This document shows positions 18,496 through 27,201 of a stretch of 63,223 bases of DNA, in pieces; the stretch's first letter is position 1; each line of letters starts with the position of its first letter. The stretch is from the NCBI GenBank assembly GCA_002352215.1, contig DEIB01000012.1, forward strand, positions 13,275 through 76,497, given 5' to 3'. The translations under genes were made by a program, and so were the position numbers. Source of the DNA: Chthonomonas sp. UBA2785 (GTDB taxonomy: Bacteria; Armatimonadota; Fimbriimonadia; Fimbriimonadales; Fimbriimonadaceae). Below the pieces are notes generated by a model, which searched no databases, had not been told where the DNA came from, and worked only from the letters and a program-made list of their open reading frames with translations.

Positions 18496-19587
18496 ATGCT
18501 GAACCTCGTTCTCTTGACCGTCCTGGCCCCTGCCCAAGCCGCCCCCGTGTGGGTGCGCGTAGAAGGCGATGGCTACCTGCGGTTCATCCGCGATGGCCGC
18601 GTGCTCTACGCCCGGGAAGCCCCGCTGGTGGTCAGCGATGGCGAGCTGAAGCACGCCGATGGCCCGGGCTTCTTGCCGCGTCTCTCCCTGTCTTCCGGCG
18701 ACTTCACCGTCGCGACGGATGGCACGGTGCGGGTGCAAGGGCAAGTGGCGGGGCGCATCCTGTTGGCGCGCCTGCAAGAGAGCGACACCCAAGTTCAAGG
18801 TGGATTCTTCACCAGTTCGATCCGGCCCTCGATGAGCCCGCCCGCTACGGACGGGATGGGTCGGATTCTGACTGGCGATCCCCTCTCCGTCCAGTCCTCC
18901 ACCGTCTCCGCCGGCGCGGCCGGTGCCGTGCCCCAGTGGTCGCTGAAGAGCGATGCCCTGGTGGCCGGAGATCGCATTACCCTCGGCGATCTGGTGGACG
19001 GTGCGGGCGACTTCGCCGACATCGATCTGGGGGCCGCACCGCCGTTTGGCGTCAAGCGCACCTTCGATCGAGCCTTCCTCCTCGCTCGACTTCGCACGGC
19101 TGCCCCCGGGGCGCAGGTGCAGTGGTCGGGGGCGGAGCGCGTCAATGTGGTGCGCGCCGGACAGGAAGTGGACCCGACGCTGCTCGTCAATGCCGCCCGG
19201 CTTGCCGCCCGCAACGCCCGGGGACACGAGCACTTTGAACTCGATGGGACGCTGGATCCGCTGACCATTGCCCCCGGGACGGCCGAAATCCGCTCCGAAC
19301 GGGTGAATGCCAACGGCGCAAAGGTCTCCGTCACGCTCGGCATCTTTGTCGAAGGCGTCCGGGTGGCAGGCATCACGGTGCCGCTGCGCGATTCTTCCCC
19401 CGCCGTCACCATGCGCACCGGCCAAACCGTCACGGTCATCGTGATTCGGGGCGCCCTGCGGGTGGAAACCACCGGCACGGTCCGCCGCGTGGACTCCACG
19501 ACCGGCATGGTCGTGGTCAAGACCGATTCTGGCGCTGAGCTTTCGGGCCGCGCCACCTCCTCCGACACCGTTGAGGTGACTTCATGA
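18496..19587 (+). CDS. flgA: FlgA P-ring assembly chaperone with an N-terminal FlgG-like domain
   Basis: A 363-aa exported protein, longer than usual FlgA (roughly 220-240 aa). A short signal peptide (about residues 1-16) is followed by a region (about 18-105) resembling the D1 domain of rod/hook proteins: 'VEGDGYLRFIRDGRVLYARE', 'ATDGTVRVQG' and 'GRILLARLQ' echo FlgF and FlgG. Residues about 145-363 are FlgA proper, with a SAF-like segment and C-terminal 'MRTGQTVTVIVIRGALRVET'. FlgA chaperones FlgI in the periplasm. The position between flgG and flgH fits. The fusion is read from sequence similarity only. Confidence 0.8.
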   Translation: MLNLVLLTVLAPAQAAPVWVRVEGDGYLRFIRDGRVLYAREAPLVVSDGELKHADGPGFLPRLSLSSGDFTVATDGTVRVQGQVAGRILLARLQESDTQVQGGFFTSSIRPSMSPPATDGMGRILTGDPLSVQSSTVSAGAAGAVPQWSLKSDALVAGDRITLGDLVDGAGDFADIDLGAAPPFGVKRTFDRAFLLARLRTAAPGAQVQWSGAERVNVVRAGQEVDPTLLVNAARLAARNARGHEHFELDGTLDPLTIAPGTAEIRSERVNANGAKVSVTLGIFVEGVRVAGITVPLRDSSPAVTMRTGQTVTVIVIRGALRVETTGTVRRVDSTTGMVVVKTDSGAELSGRATSSDTVEVTS

Positions 19588-20180
19588 AACGAACTCTGAT
19601 CCTTCTGCTCGCCGCGCTTCCCCTGTGGGCCACCGCCCAGGATGGGGGCAAAGAGAACCCCGGCAGCCTCACGGCCCCCGACGCCCGCAACCCGTTTGTG
19701 GATCGCAAGGCCAGCCGCGTGGGGGACATCGTGACGATTCTCATCGAAGAGTCCACCCTCGCCAAGTATTCCGCCGATACCTCGGCGACTAAGAGCGACA
19801 GCAGCGATGCCGGCACTGCCGCCCTGGGCGGTCTGATTTCCCGCCTGTTCGGCCCCCTGACTTCCAGCGCGACGTCGAGCGTGGGCGGCACGGGCACGAC
19901 GCAGCAGAACAGCAGCATGCGAGCCCGTATGAGCGTCATCGTCCGCGAGGTCACGCCTTCGGGTCAGCTGGTGGTGGAAGGCACGCGTTCGCTGGTCACC
20001 AACCGCGAAACTCAAACCCTGGTTTTGAGCGGCATTGTTCGCCGCGACGACATCCGCGCCGATAACACCGTGCTCAGCACGAATTTGGCCGACGCCGAGA
20101 TCCGCATGGAAGGCAAAGGCCTGATCGCCGATCGCCAGCGACGCGGCATCCTGACGCAGATTATGGACTGGTTGTTCTGA
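19584..20180 (+). CDS. flgH: Flagellar L-ring protein FlgH
   Basis: Outer-membrane L-ring subunit, 198 aa. 'RKASRVGDIVTILIEESTLA' near residue 45 and 'VEGTRSLVTNRETQTLVLSG' followed by 'GIVRRDDIRADNTVLS' are diagnostic. It has a signal peptide ending near ATAQ but no cysteine at the cleavage site, so it lacks the usual lipobox. It overlaps flgA by four bases and flgI by one. Its presence shows the cell has an outer membrane. Confidence 0.93.
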   Translation: MKRTLILLLAALPLWATAQDGGKENPGSLTAPDARNPFVDRKASRVGDIVTILIEESTLAKYSADTSATKSDSSDAGTAALGGLISRLFGPLTSSATSSVGGTGTTQQNSSMRARMSVIVREVTPSGQLVVEGTRSLVTNRETQTLVLSGIVRRDDIRADNTVLSTNLADAEIRMEGKGLIADRQRRGILTQIMDWLF

Positions 20181-21382
20181 TGAAACTTTCCTCAATCCTG
20201 ACTCTCTTTTGTCTCGCGCTGCCCTTGCTGGGCTGGGCGCAGGACGAAAAACCGCCCACGCTTTCGGCTGAACAGATCAAGCAGCTGCAAGAGCAGCGCG
20301 AAGGCCGCCGCCGTCTGATTGCCGAAGCGACGAGTGAAGGAATTCCCGTTCGTCTTGCCGATATTGGTGGCTTCCGGGGCGCTCGTGGCAACAAACTGAT
20401 TGGTTACGGTCTCATCGTCGGTTTGCAGGGCACGGGGGACTCGCGTTCCACGCCCTTCACCACCACGCTGATGGCGAATGCGCTGGCCCGTTGGGGCACG
20501 CAGGTGAATGAGCAGGCGTACCGCGCCAAGAACATCGCCGTGGTCTCCATCAACGCCGAGATGCCCGCGTTTGCCGCGCCGGGCCGCAAGCTCGACGTCA
20601 CCGTGAGCAGCCTGGGCGACGCCAGCAGCCTGCAAGGCGGGGTGCTTCTGCCTACGTTCCTCACCAGTCCGACGAACCCGGACATCACCTACGCCGTGGC
20701 GAGCGGTCCGGTGAGCATTGGCGGCTTCAACGCCGGTAACGGGGGAAGCTCCGTGCGCAGCAACCACAGCACGGTGGCGATGATCCCCAACGGAGCCGAC
20801 ATCGAGCGCAGCGTAAACACGCAGATCGTTTTCGACGGCAACGTGATGTACTTTGACCTCGATGAGCCTGACTTCACCACGGTGGAGCGCGCCGCGACGG
20901 CCATCAATGGCGAGTTCGCGGACATCCACGCCGAAGCAATGGACGGGGTGACGCTGAAGCTCACGATCCCGGATGGCGTCGCGCCGACCTTCGTGGCCAA
21001 GGAGATCGAAGGCCTGATGGTGCGCGCCAACCTGCCGACCTCGGTCGTCATCAACGAACGCACCGGCACCATTGTGATTGGCGGCGACGTCAAACTCGGC
21101 CCGGCCGTGATTGCCCATGGCAGCCTCAAGGTCCGAATTGATACGGGCTATCTCATTAGCCAACCCAATCCGCTAGGGCGGGGTGACACCGTGGTGGTGC
21201 CCATCACCAACACCAGCGTGGAAGAAGACAAGACCCAGATCGCGGTGGTGGCCCCCAATGCCACGGTCGAAGATTTGGCCCAGATTCTCCAGACGCTCAA
21301 GCTGACGGCCCGCGATGTCATCGCGATCCTGCAAGCCCTGGCTGAGCAAGGCGCCCTGAAGGCGCGGGTGATCATCCGATGA
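20180..21382 (+). CDS. flgI: Flagellar P-ring protein FlgI
   Basis: Periplasmic P-ring subunit, 400 aa. A signal peptide (about 1-20) precedes a Gln/Glu/Arg-rich stretch (about 30-50). The conserved core begins 'RLADIGGFRGARGNKLIGYG' and continues 'LIVGLQGTGDS'; 'NVSIN'-type and 'VVINERTGTIVIGGDVKLGP' stretches fit. The ATG overlaps the flgH stop by one base. The extra basic-acidic linker after the signal is unusual relative to enteric FlgI. Confidence 0.95.
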   Translation: MKLSSILTLFCLALPLLGWAQDEKPPTLSAEQIKQLQEQREGRRRLIAEATSEGIPVRLADIGGFRGARGNKLIGYGLIVGLQGTGDSRSTPFTTTLMANALARWGTQVNEQAYRAKNIAVVSINAEMPAFAAPGRKLDVTVSSLGDASSLQGGVLLPTFLTSPTNPDITYAVASGPVSIGGFNAGNGGSSVRSNHSTVAMIPNGADIERSVNTQIVFDGNVMYFDLDEPDFTTVERAATAINGEFADIHAEAMDGVTLKLTIPDGVAPTFVAKEIEGLMVRANLPTSVVINERTGTIVIGGDVKLGPAVIAHGSLKVRIDTGYLISQPNPLGRGDTVVVPITNTSVEEDKTQIAVVAPNATVEDLAQILQTLKLTARDVIAILQALAEQGALKARVIIR

Positions 21383-21765
21383 TGCCCGCCCCGCTGGCCA
21401 CCGCCGCCAACCGCACCGTACGGGCGGACTGGCTGCGCGACCTCAAGCGCCAAGTCTCGCAAGTGGACCCGAGCCCCGAGCAACTGCAAGGGCTGCGCAA
21501 GCTGCAGGATGCGGCGGAGCAGTTCGAGGCGATGTTCGTCAAGCAGATGCTGCAAACCATGCGGCAGAGCACGATGGGCGAAGCCCCGCAGGGCATGGGC
21601 GCGCTGGCCTACGACTTTCTCGACGACTCGATTGCCAAGAACGCGACCCAATCGGGTCCGGGCTTTGGCCTCGCCCGGTCGGTATTTGCCGCTACCGGGT
21701 CCGCGTATCTCCGCACGCAAACCGTGCCCCGACAAGAAACTCAAGGAATAGAAACCCATGGCTAA
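21379..21765 (+). CDS. flgJ: FlgJ-type rod-binding protein (no muramidase domain)
   Basis: A 128-aa protein containing only the rod-binding (Rod-bind) domain. 'LQDAAEQFEAMFVKQMLQTM' followed by 'ALAYDFLDDSIAKN' matches the N-terminal half of FlgJ. The peptidoglycan hydrolase half found in enteric FlgJ is missing, as in many other phyla, so a separate hydrolase should clear the wall. It overlaps flgI by four bases and flgN by eight. Confidence 0.85.
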   Translation: MMPAPLATAANRTVRADWLRDLKRQVSQVDPSPEQLQGLRKLQDAAEQFEAMFVKQMLQTMRQSTMGEAPQGMGALAYDFLDDSIAKNATQSGPGFGLARSVFAATGSAYLRTQTVPRQETQGIETHG

Positions 21766-22240
21766 GACGACCCAAGACCTTCAGGCAACGTGGTGGGAGT
21801 GGCTCAGCATGTCTGAGCGCCTGCTGACGGCCTTGCACCGACAGACGGTGGCACTCACCCTGCGCAAAGTGGAAAAGATTGAAGAGATCCAAGTGGATCT
21901 GGACGATCTGATGGACAAGATGCAGGAACTGGACAACAAAGCGGCGGCATTGGCGCGCGGGCTGGCCGAAGAACTGGGCGTGGAGCCGAGTCTTCGAAGT
22001 CTCGTCAATGTGCTTGAGAAAGCCGAAGCGCAGCAAGTCCAAGCCCTCGCCAACCGCGTGGTCGTGGTCGGTCGCAATCTGCAGGCCGTCATTGACAAGA
22101 ACCAGGCGCTGATCAACAGCGAGCTCGACTTCATCAACGGCACCGCCGCCATCTTGGTGCGCGAAGCCCAGGCCCAAACGCCCGGCTACGGACCCGCAAA
22201 GTCCAACTCTCGTAGCCTTGCTATGGACCAAGCCGCTTAA
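21758..22240 (+). CDS. flgN: FlgN-like flagellar export chaperone
   Basis: A 160-aa, almost entirely helical cytoplasmic protein rich in Gln, Glu and Lys. Heptad-like stretches run from about residue 10 to 145. Weak sequence identity is normal for FlgN, and its position immediately before flgK and flgL, the substrates it escorts, supports the call. It overlaps flgJ by eight bases. Confidence 0.75.
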   Translation: MAKTTQDLQATWWEWLSMSERLLTALHRQTVALTLRKVEKIEEIQVDLDDLMDKMQELDNKAAALARGLAEELGVEPSLRSLVNVLEKAEAQQVQALANRVVVVGRNLQAVIDKNQALINSELDFINGTAAILVREAQAQTPGYGPAKSNSRSLAMDQAA

Positions 22241-22270
22241 ACAGCCGACAATCACCTTTAGGAGTCATGT

Positions 22271-23650
22271 ATGAGCGGTAGTTTTAGTGGCCTTCACATC
22301 TCGAGCAGCGCTTTAAGGAGCTTCCAGCGCGGCATTGAGACGGCGGGACACAACCTGGCGAACGTCAACACCCCGGGCTATTCACGCCAGCGGGTGGACT
22401 TTGCCACGCTTCCGCCCCAGACCTTTTATCAACGCGGCATGATGTCCATCGGCACCGGGGTGACGATGAGTTCCATCTCCCGGGCCCGCGACATGTTCCT
22501 GGATTCGAGTCGCCGCAATGTGGAGTCGGATCTTAACCGGGCCACTACGCTTTCGCAGCAGATGACGCGGATCGAAGGGGTTTATAACGAACCCGGCGAT
22601 CTCGGTATCAGCAGTGCCCTCGGCGCGTTCTTTGACTCGTGGGGAGCCCTGGGTTCCCGGCCGGATGACCCGGCGGCGCGCGTGCAAGTGAGGCAGACGG
22701 GGCAGGCGCTCTCGGATCGCATCCGCACCGCGTACGGCGACCTGAGCACGATCAATAGCGAAACGACGACCGAGATTGACCGCGTCTTCAACCGCATTGA
22801 CCAGTTGGCCTCGCAGATCAACACTCTGAACGTCGAAATCAAGTCGGCGTCGGCGGGTGGGGGCACGCCCAATGATTTGATGGACCAGCGCGACCTCGCC
22901 ATTCAAGAGCTGTCGGGGCTCATTGATGTACGGGTAAGCCAGTTCCAAGACGGCACCTATTCGGTGTATTCGGCCGGGCACCTCTTGGTGGACGGGGCGG
23001 GCACGCGCCCGATTCCACGCACCTACAATGCGGCGACCGGCAACCTCACCGCGGGTACGACGAACTACCCCGTTCGCGGCGGTGAACTCGGGGGCCTTCT
23101 GCAAAGCCTCGGTTCCATCCAGACGCGCCAAACCGAACTGGATGCCATCGCCAACACGCTGCGGCAGGGCATCAATGACCTGCACTTCGGCGGGATTGGC
23201 AAGAATGGCAGCACGGGGCAAAACTTCTTTGATGCCACCAACGGCAACTCGGGCGCGATTGATTTTCGCTTGAGCGATGCGATCCTGGCCTCGGCGGACG
23301 CGATTGCGGCGGGCACAACCGGCAAGGAATCCGATGGCGGCTTGGCCCACCAGATGGCTGCGCTGCGCGATGCCAGCCAGGGCAACCTGGGCAACCGCTC
23401 GTTCACGTCGTACTACGAGAACGCCCTGAACACGATGGCCTCGGAGAGTGCGTACTACAAGCAGCAAGCCGACGTGGCCGGGGACATCAAGACGCAGGTG
23501 GAGAACCAACAATTGGCCGTCTCGGGCGTCTCGATTGACGAGGAGATGGCAGAAATGGTCAAGTTCCAAAGGAGCTACCAGGCCGCAGCCAAGGCCCTGA
23601 CCATCTTCGACCAGATGACCGAAGACATTATCAACATGGTGAGACGATAA
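22271..23650 (+). CDS. flgK: Flagellar hook-associated protein 1 (FlgK)
   Basis: First hook-filament junction protein, 459 aa. The N-terminal 'GIETAGHNLANVNTPGYSRQ' and C-terminal 'FQRSYQAAAKALTIFDQMTE' are the D0 helices. 'VYNEPGDLGISSALGAFFDSW' and 'DLMDQRDLAIQELSGLIDV' are conserved FlgK segments. It is preceded by TAGGAGTC (2258-2265 in the 22 kb region), a good Shine-Dalgarno site. flgL starts on the last base of its stop codon. Confidence 0.94.
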   Translation: MSGSFSGLHISSSALRSFQRGIETAGHNLANVNTPGYSRQRVDFATLPPQTFYQRGMMSIGTGVTMSSISRARDMFLDSSRRNVESDLNRATTLSQQMTRIEGVYNEPGDLGISSALGAFFDSWGALGSRPDDPAARVQVRQTGQALSDRIRTAYGDLSTINSETTTEIDRVFNRIDQLASQINTLNVEIKSASAGGGTPNDLMDQRDLAIQELSGLIDVRVSQFQDGTYSVYSAGHLLVDGAGTRPIPRTYNAATGNLTAGTTNYPVRGGELGGLLQSLGSIQTRQTELDAIANTLRQGINDLHFGGIGKNGSTGQNFFDATNGNSGAIDFRLSDAILASADAIAAGTTGKESDGGLAHQMAALRDASQGNLGNRSFTSYYENALNTMASESAYYKQQADVAGDIKTQVENQQLAVSGVSIDEEMAEMVKFQRSYQAAAKALTIFDQMTEDIINMVRR

Positions 23651-24531
23651 TGCGGATTAGTACTTCGCAGATGTATCAGTCGCACCTGGGCCGCATCCAG
23701 GACGCGCAGACGCAGATGTTCAATCTGCAGCGCCAGGTGATGACCGGCAAGCGGTTTGAGCGGATGAGCGAAGACCCGGTGGCGGGCCAGCGGGTGCTGA
23801 GCGCCCAGGGTCTGCAACGCCGTCTGGAGCAAACCGACCGCAACCTGCGGCACGCCGACGAGTATCTGGGCCTGACCGAAACCACTCTGGGGCAGATTTC
23901 TGACCTCACCCAAGATGCGAAGAAGCTGGCGATCCAGGGGGCATCGGCCGCCGCCCAGCCCGAATCTCTGCAGGCTTTGGCCACGCAAATCGGAGAAATC
24001 CAGAAGCGCCTGGTGGACCTGGGCAACACCCGCACCACCACAGGTGGTTACCTTCTTTCGGGTCAGGACACCGGCACGCGGGCCTTCACCGTCTCGGGCA
24101 CGGGCATCACCTACAACGGCGATGACCTGCCGGTAAACGTGGAAGTTCGCCCGGGCGAGACCATGCGCGTCAACCTTCCGCAAGCGGGACCGCTGGTGAC
24201 CGACCTTTACAACCGCCTGGAGAACCTGAAGAGCAACCTGCTAGCGGGCCGCACGCAGGACATCAGCAGCACCGATCTGGTGGAGCTGGAAGACAGCCGC
24301 AGCCAAGTGAACGCCGCGCGGGGCAGCATCGGCACGCTGATGCAGACGGTAGCGAACCAGAAGGAGCAAACCCAGCGCCGCATTGACGATTTGACGACCC
24401 GGATTTCTGAGGTCCAAGACGTGGACTTGGCAGAAGCCATGACCAATCTCCAACTTGCCCAGACGGCTTACCAAGCCGCCCTGACCGTTACCGGCCGGGC
24501 TTCGCAGCTCAGCCTCATGGATTACCTATGA
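23650..24531 (+). CDS. flgL: Flagellar hook-associated protein 3 (FlgL)
   Basis: Second junction protein, 293 aa, related to flagellin. 'MRISTSQMYQSHLGRIQDAQ' and 'RQVMTGKRFERMSEDPVAG' at the N-terminus and 'LQLAQTAYQAALTVTGRASQ' then 'LSLMDYL' at the C-terminus are typical. Length is normal. It overlaps flgK by one base and fliW by four. Confidence 0.94.
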   Translation: MRISTSQMYQSHLGRIQDAQTQMFNLQRQVMTGKRFERMSEDPVAGQRVLSAQGLQRRLEQTDRNLRHADEYLGLTETTLGQISDLTQDAKKLAIQGASAAAQPESLQALATQIGEIQKRLVDLGNTRTTTGGYLLSGQDTGTRAFTVSGTGITYNGDDLPVNVEVRPGETMRVNLPQAGPLVTDLYNRLENLKSNLLAGRTQDISSTDLVELEDSRSQVNAARGSIGTLMQTVANQKEQTQRRIDDLTTRISEVQDVDLAEAMTNLQLAQTAYQAALTVTGRASQLSLMDYL

Positions 24532-24983
24532 CCTCCACGATGATCTCTCTCGAAACTCGACGCTTCGGCACCCTCCAAGTGGAGGAAGCGGACGTTATCC
24601 ATCTGGCCGAGCCGATGATCGGTTTTGAGAACCAAACGCGGTTCGTGATCATCGAGCACAAGCCGGGCAGCGTTTTCCGGTGGTTCCAGAGCCTGGACAA
24701 CGGCGATTTGGCCTTTCTGATGGTCGATCCGGCCCAATATGTGCCGGATTACGCGCCGGAAATGCCGAGCAAAGCCGTGAAACGGCTCGGCCTTGCGCAA
24801 GAAACCCCCCGCCTCGTCTATACTATTGCCAACATTCCTTCGGGACACCCGGAAAAGATGACGCTCAACCTTGCGGGGCCAATCGTTATCAATGCGGAGA
24901 ACCGACAGGCTGTCCAGGTAATTCTCGAAGACTTGGCGTACCCCACGCGGCACCAAGTTTTTGCAGACTCTGCGGCTGCCTAG
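24528..24983 (+). CDS. fliW: Flagellar assembly factor FliW
   Basis: A 151-aa cytoplasmic regulator. 'RFGTLQVEEADVIHLAEPMI' and 'FLMVDPAQYVPDYAPE' match the FliW family. In Bacillus and Campylobacter, FliW binds CsrA and is displaced by flagellin, which couples flagellin translation to its export. Placement directly before csrA is the classical arrangement. It overlaps flgL by four bases. Confidence 0.93.
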   Translation: MTSTMISLETRRFGTLQVEEADVIHLAEPMIGFENQTRFVIIEHKPGSVFRWFQSLDNGDLAFLMVDPAQYVPDYAPEMPSKAVKRLGLAQETPRLVYTIANIPSGHPEKMTLNLAGPIVINAENRQAVQVILEDLAYPTRHQVFADSAAA

Positions 24984-25027
24984 TCGCCGCATCCCGAATC
25001 TCGATTGGAAAGCCACGGAGGGCATCC

Positions 25028-25240
25028 ATGCTGGTCCTGACCCGAAAAGTCAACCAAAGCATTGTCATTGGGGAAGGTATCGAAGTTGTCGTTCTCGAAG
25101 TTCGAGGGGAACAAGTTCGCCTGGGCATCAAAGCCCCCGACAATGTGAAGGTTTATCGTAAAGAAATCTTCGATCTCATTCAAGCTGAGAACCAAGCCGC
25201 GTCGGACGTTTCCCCGACGGACGTTCCTGACGACCTTTGA
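25028..25240 (+). CDS. csrA: Carbon storage regulator CsrA
   Basis: A 70-aa RNA-binding protein that represses translation by covering GGA sites. 'MLVLTRKVNQSIVIGEGIEV' and 'VRLGIKAPDNVKVYRKEIF' are canonical, including the conserved Leu4 and Arg44-type positions. GGAGGG lies six bases upstream of the ATG. It ends the flagellar operon together with fliW. Confidence 0.95.
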   Translation: MLVLTRKVNQSIVIGEGIEVVVLEVRGEQVRLGIKAPDNVKVYRKEIFDLIQAENQAASDVSPTDVPDDL

Positions 25241-25254
25241 CGGTGGGTGCCGGG

Positions 25255-25728
25255 ATGGAACCTGCACCGCCGATCCAAGCGAAAGAACCCTGGGGCCAAC
25301 GCCTGAAGGACACCGTTTCGAGTGGCGACTTGCCCGTTTTGTGCGCGGCCTTTGCGCACCTGGTGGTGGGGGTGGTGATGACGCAGCCCGACTCCTTACG
25401 CCTCGGACCGGGGCTGATGCTGCTCGCCCTGCCGCTGGCCGGGGCAGTGCTGGTTCAGCTCCTGCTCATGGTCGGGGTGCCGGCGCTCTTTGGTCAAGAG
25501 GGGTACCGCATGCCGCAGCCGTTCACGATTCCGCTGGTGTTTGGGGCGACCTTAGCCGCCATCTCGTCGCTGTCTGACGCCGGAGGCTTGGGGGTCCTCG
25601 AAACCAAAGACGTGATGCGGTTGGACCGAACCTGGGGTGACCCGCGCACGCTGGCCCTTGGATTCGTCGCCTCGGCTCTGCTGATCTACTTGGTGGTGCG
25701 CAAGCAAGCCCGCGCGGAGGCCCCCTGA
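25255..25728 (+). CDS. Small membrane protein (157 aa)
   Basis: Not recognised. It has four hydrophobic segments (around residues 27-45, 50-75, 85-105 and 130-150) with a short cytoplasmic-looking N-terminus. A TTG at 25237 overlapping the csrA stop would add six residues; I prefer ATG 25255, but neither has a strong ribosome site. It lies between csrA and ribF, its stop overlapping the ribF start by one base, so it is probably cotranscribed with ribF. Confidence 0.6.
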   Translation: MEPAPPIQAKEPWGQRLKDTVSSGDLPVLCAAFAHLVVGVVMTQPDSLRLGPGLMLLALPLAGAVLVQLLLMVGVPALFGQEGYRMPQPFTIPLVFGATLAAISSLSDAGGLGVLETKDVMRLDRTWGDPRTLALGFVASALLIYLVVRKQARAEAP

Positions 25729-26663
25729 TGCTGACCCACTTTGGCCGCATTCACTTGCGCCCGGAATGGAAGGAATCCGTGGTGTGCATTGGCACGTTTG
25801 ATGGGGTGCATCGGGGCCACCAGGAAGTGATCCAGACGGCGGTGGCCGAGGCCGCTCGCCACGAAATCCCCTGCGCCTTGGTGACGTTTGACCGGCACCC
25901 GGCTTCGACGCTGGCTCCCGACCGGAAGCCCGCTTCCATCGCCACGCTGGAGCAAAATCTGCGCGCCTTCCGGCAGATGGGCGTCGGGATTGCCCTGGTG
26001 CTGCCCTTCGATGCCGATATGGCGACCAAGACTGCCGAAACCTTCGCGGCGGAGATTTTGGATGACGCTCTGTGCGCCCGGCACCTGGTGGTGGGCCACG
26101 ATTTTGCCCTGGGGCGGGGCCGCGCGGGCACCGGCGAGTGGCTGGCCCAGCGCTACGACACCCAGATCGTGCCGCCCTACTTGATTGACGGGCAGCGGGT
26201 GAGTAGCACCGCTATCCGGGTGGCCATCGCCGAAGGCCGGGTGGAAGACGCCGCGCAGTGGCTGGGGCGACCCTACGCCCTGGCCGGAGTGGTGGTGGGC
26301 GGCCAGCGCCTGGGTCGCCAACTGGGCTACCCCACCGCCAACCTCGCCCGCCCGGGCGACCAGATTTTGCCAGCGGACGGGGTTTACGCGACGTGGGTCC
26401 ACCTGGAGGGCCGCGCCTACCGGGGGGCCACCAGCATTGGCATGCGCCCGGCCGTGCAGGGCACGCACCGCACGGTGGAAACCTACCTGCTGGATTACGA
26501 AGGCGCCGCGTTCTACGGCGAAGCGCTGGAAGTGCAGTTTGTGCGGCGCATCCGCCCGGAAGCCAACTTCGATTCGCTGGAGGCGCTGACGGCACAAATC
26601 GCCGCCGATGTGGCGGAAGCGCGGGTTCACCTGAGCGAAGAAGCGACAGATCGCGCGCCCTAG
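25728..26663 (+). CDS. ribF: Bifunctional riboflavin kinase / FAD synthetase
   Basis: RibF phosphorylates riboflavin to FMN and adenylates FMN to FAD, 311 aa. The N-terminal nucleotidyl-transferase domain has 'CIGTFDGVHRGHQEV' and 'FAAEILDDALCARHLVVGHD' with 'FALGRGRAG'. 'SSTAIRVAIAEGRVEDAA' links to the C-terminal kinase domain with 'GRQLGYPTANLA'. Length is usual. The plus-strand small membrane genes follow after 14 bases. Confidence 0.94.
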   Translation: MLTHFGRIHLRPEWKESVVCIGTFDGVHRGHQEVIQTAVAEAARHEIPCALVTFDRHPASTLAPDRKPASIATLEQNLRAFRQMGVGIALVLPFDADMATKTAETFAAEILDDALCARHLVVGHDFALGRGRAGTGEWLAQRYDTQIVPPYLIDGQRVSSTAIRVAIAEGRVEDAAQWLGRPYALAGVVVGGQRLGRQLGYPTANLARPGDQILPADGVYATWVHLEGRAYRGATSIGMRPAVQGTHRTVETYLLDYEGAAFYGEALEVQFVRRIRPEANFDSLEALTAQIAADVAEARVHLSEEATDRAP

Positions 26664-26677
26664 CGTAAAGGAAAGGT

Positions 26678-27154
26678 ATGCGGAAAGCCGTGTGGTGGGG
26701 GGGCGGAGCGCTGGTGCTGGCCCTGATCGGGATGTTCGTGGCCTCGTTGCTGAACCAACCCAGCGATAAGCAGCTGATCTTGCAAGCGCTGGATGAGAGC
26801 ATTGCCGCCAGCCGCGCAGGGCGCCCCGGGGGCGTGCTGGAATACCTGAGCCGCAACCTGACCTGGAACGGTGACGAAGGTGTGAACCGGATGGAGATCG
26901 CCGACTACATCAAGCGGGCCAAGCCGGAAGTGACCGTGATGCACCGCGAGGTGGTGATTGAGGGCGACACGGCGACGATCACTACGCCCGTGAATGTGAA
27001 ACTGAGCATGCTGGGGCAATCCATGGATGAGACCCTGGACCGGGTGACCATCACCTTTGCTGCTGAGAGCGGCACTAAGAATCTCATCATCCCCGTGCGC
27101 AAGTGGCGCATTATCAAGGTGGATGTGGAAGGCGGGTTCACCCCGCCCTACTGA
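26678..27154 (+). CDS. Membrane-anchored hypothetical protein, paralogue 1
   Basis: A 158-aa protein with one N-terminal hydrophobic helix (about residues 5-25), then a soluble domain of about 130 residues that looks like an NTF2/SnoaL-type or nuclear-transport-factor-like fold (helix, helix, then beta strands). This fold guess is weak. AAAGGAAAGG lies just before the ATG. It shares 'KWRI' plus 'PPY' at the C-terminus and its overall layout with the next gene. Confidence 0.65.
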   Translation: MRKAVWWGGGALVLALIGMFVASLLNQPSDKQLILQALDESIAASRAGRPGGVLEYLSRNLTWNGDEGVNRMEIADYIKRAKPEVTVMHREVVIEGDTATITTPVNVKLSMLGQSMDETLDRVTITFAAESGTKNLIIPVRKWRIIKVDVEGGFTPPY

Positions 27155-27201
27155 GCGGGCGACTAGGAGCCAACTTAGCAACGTTGGTGTAAATTTGCTC
27201 T

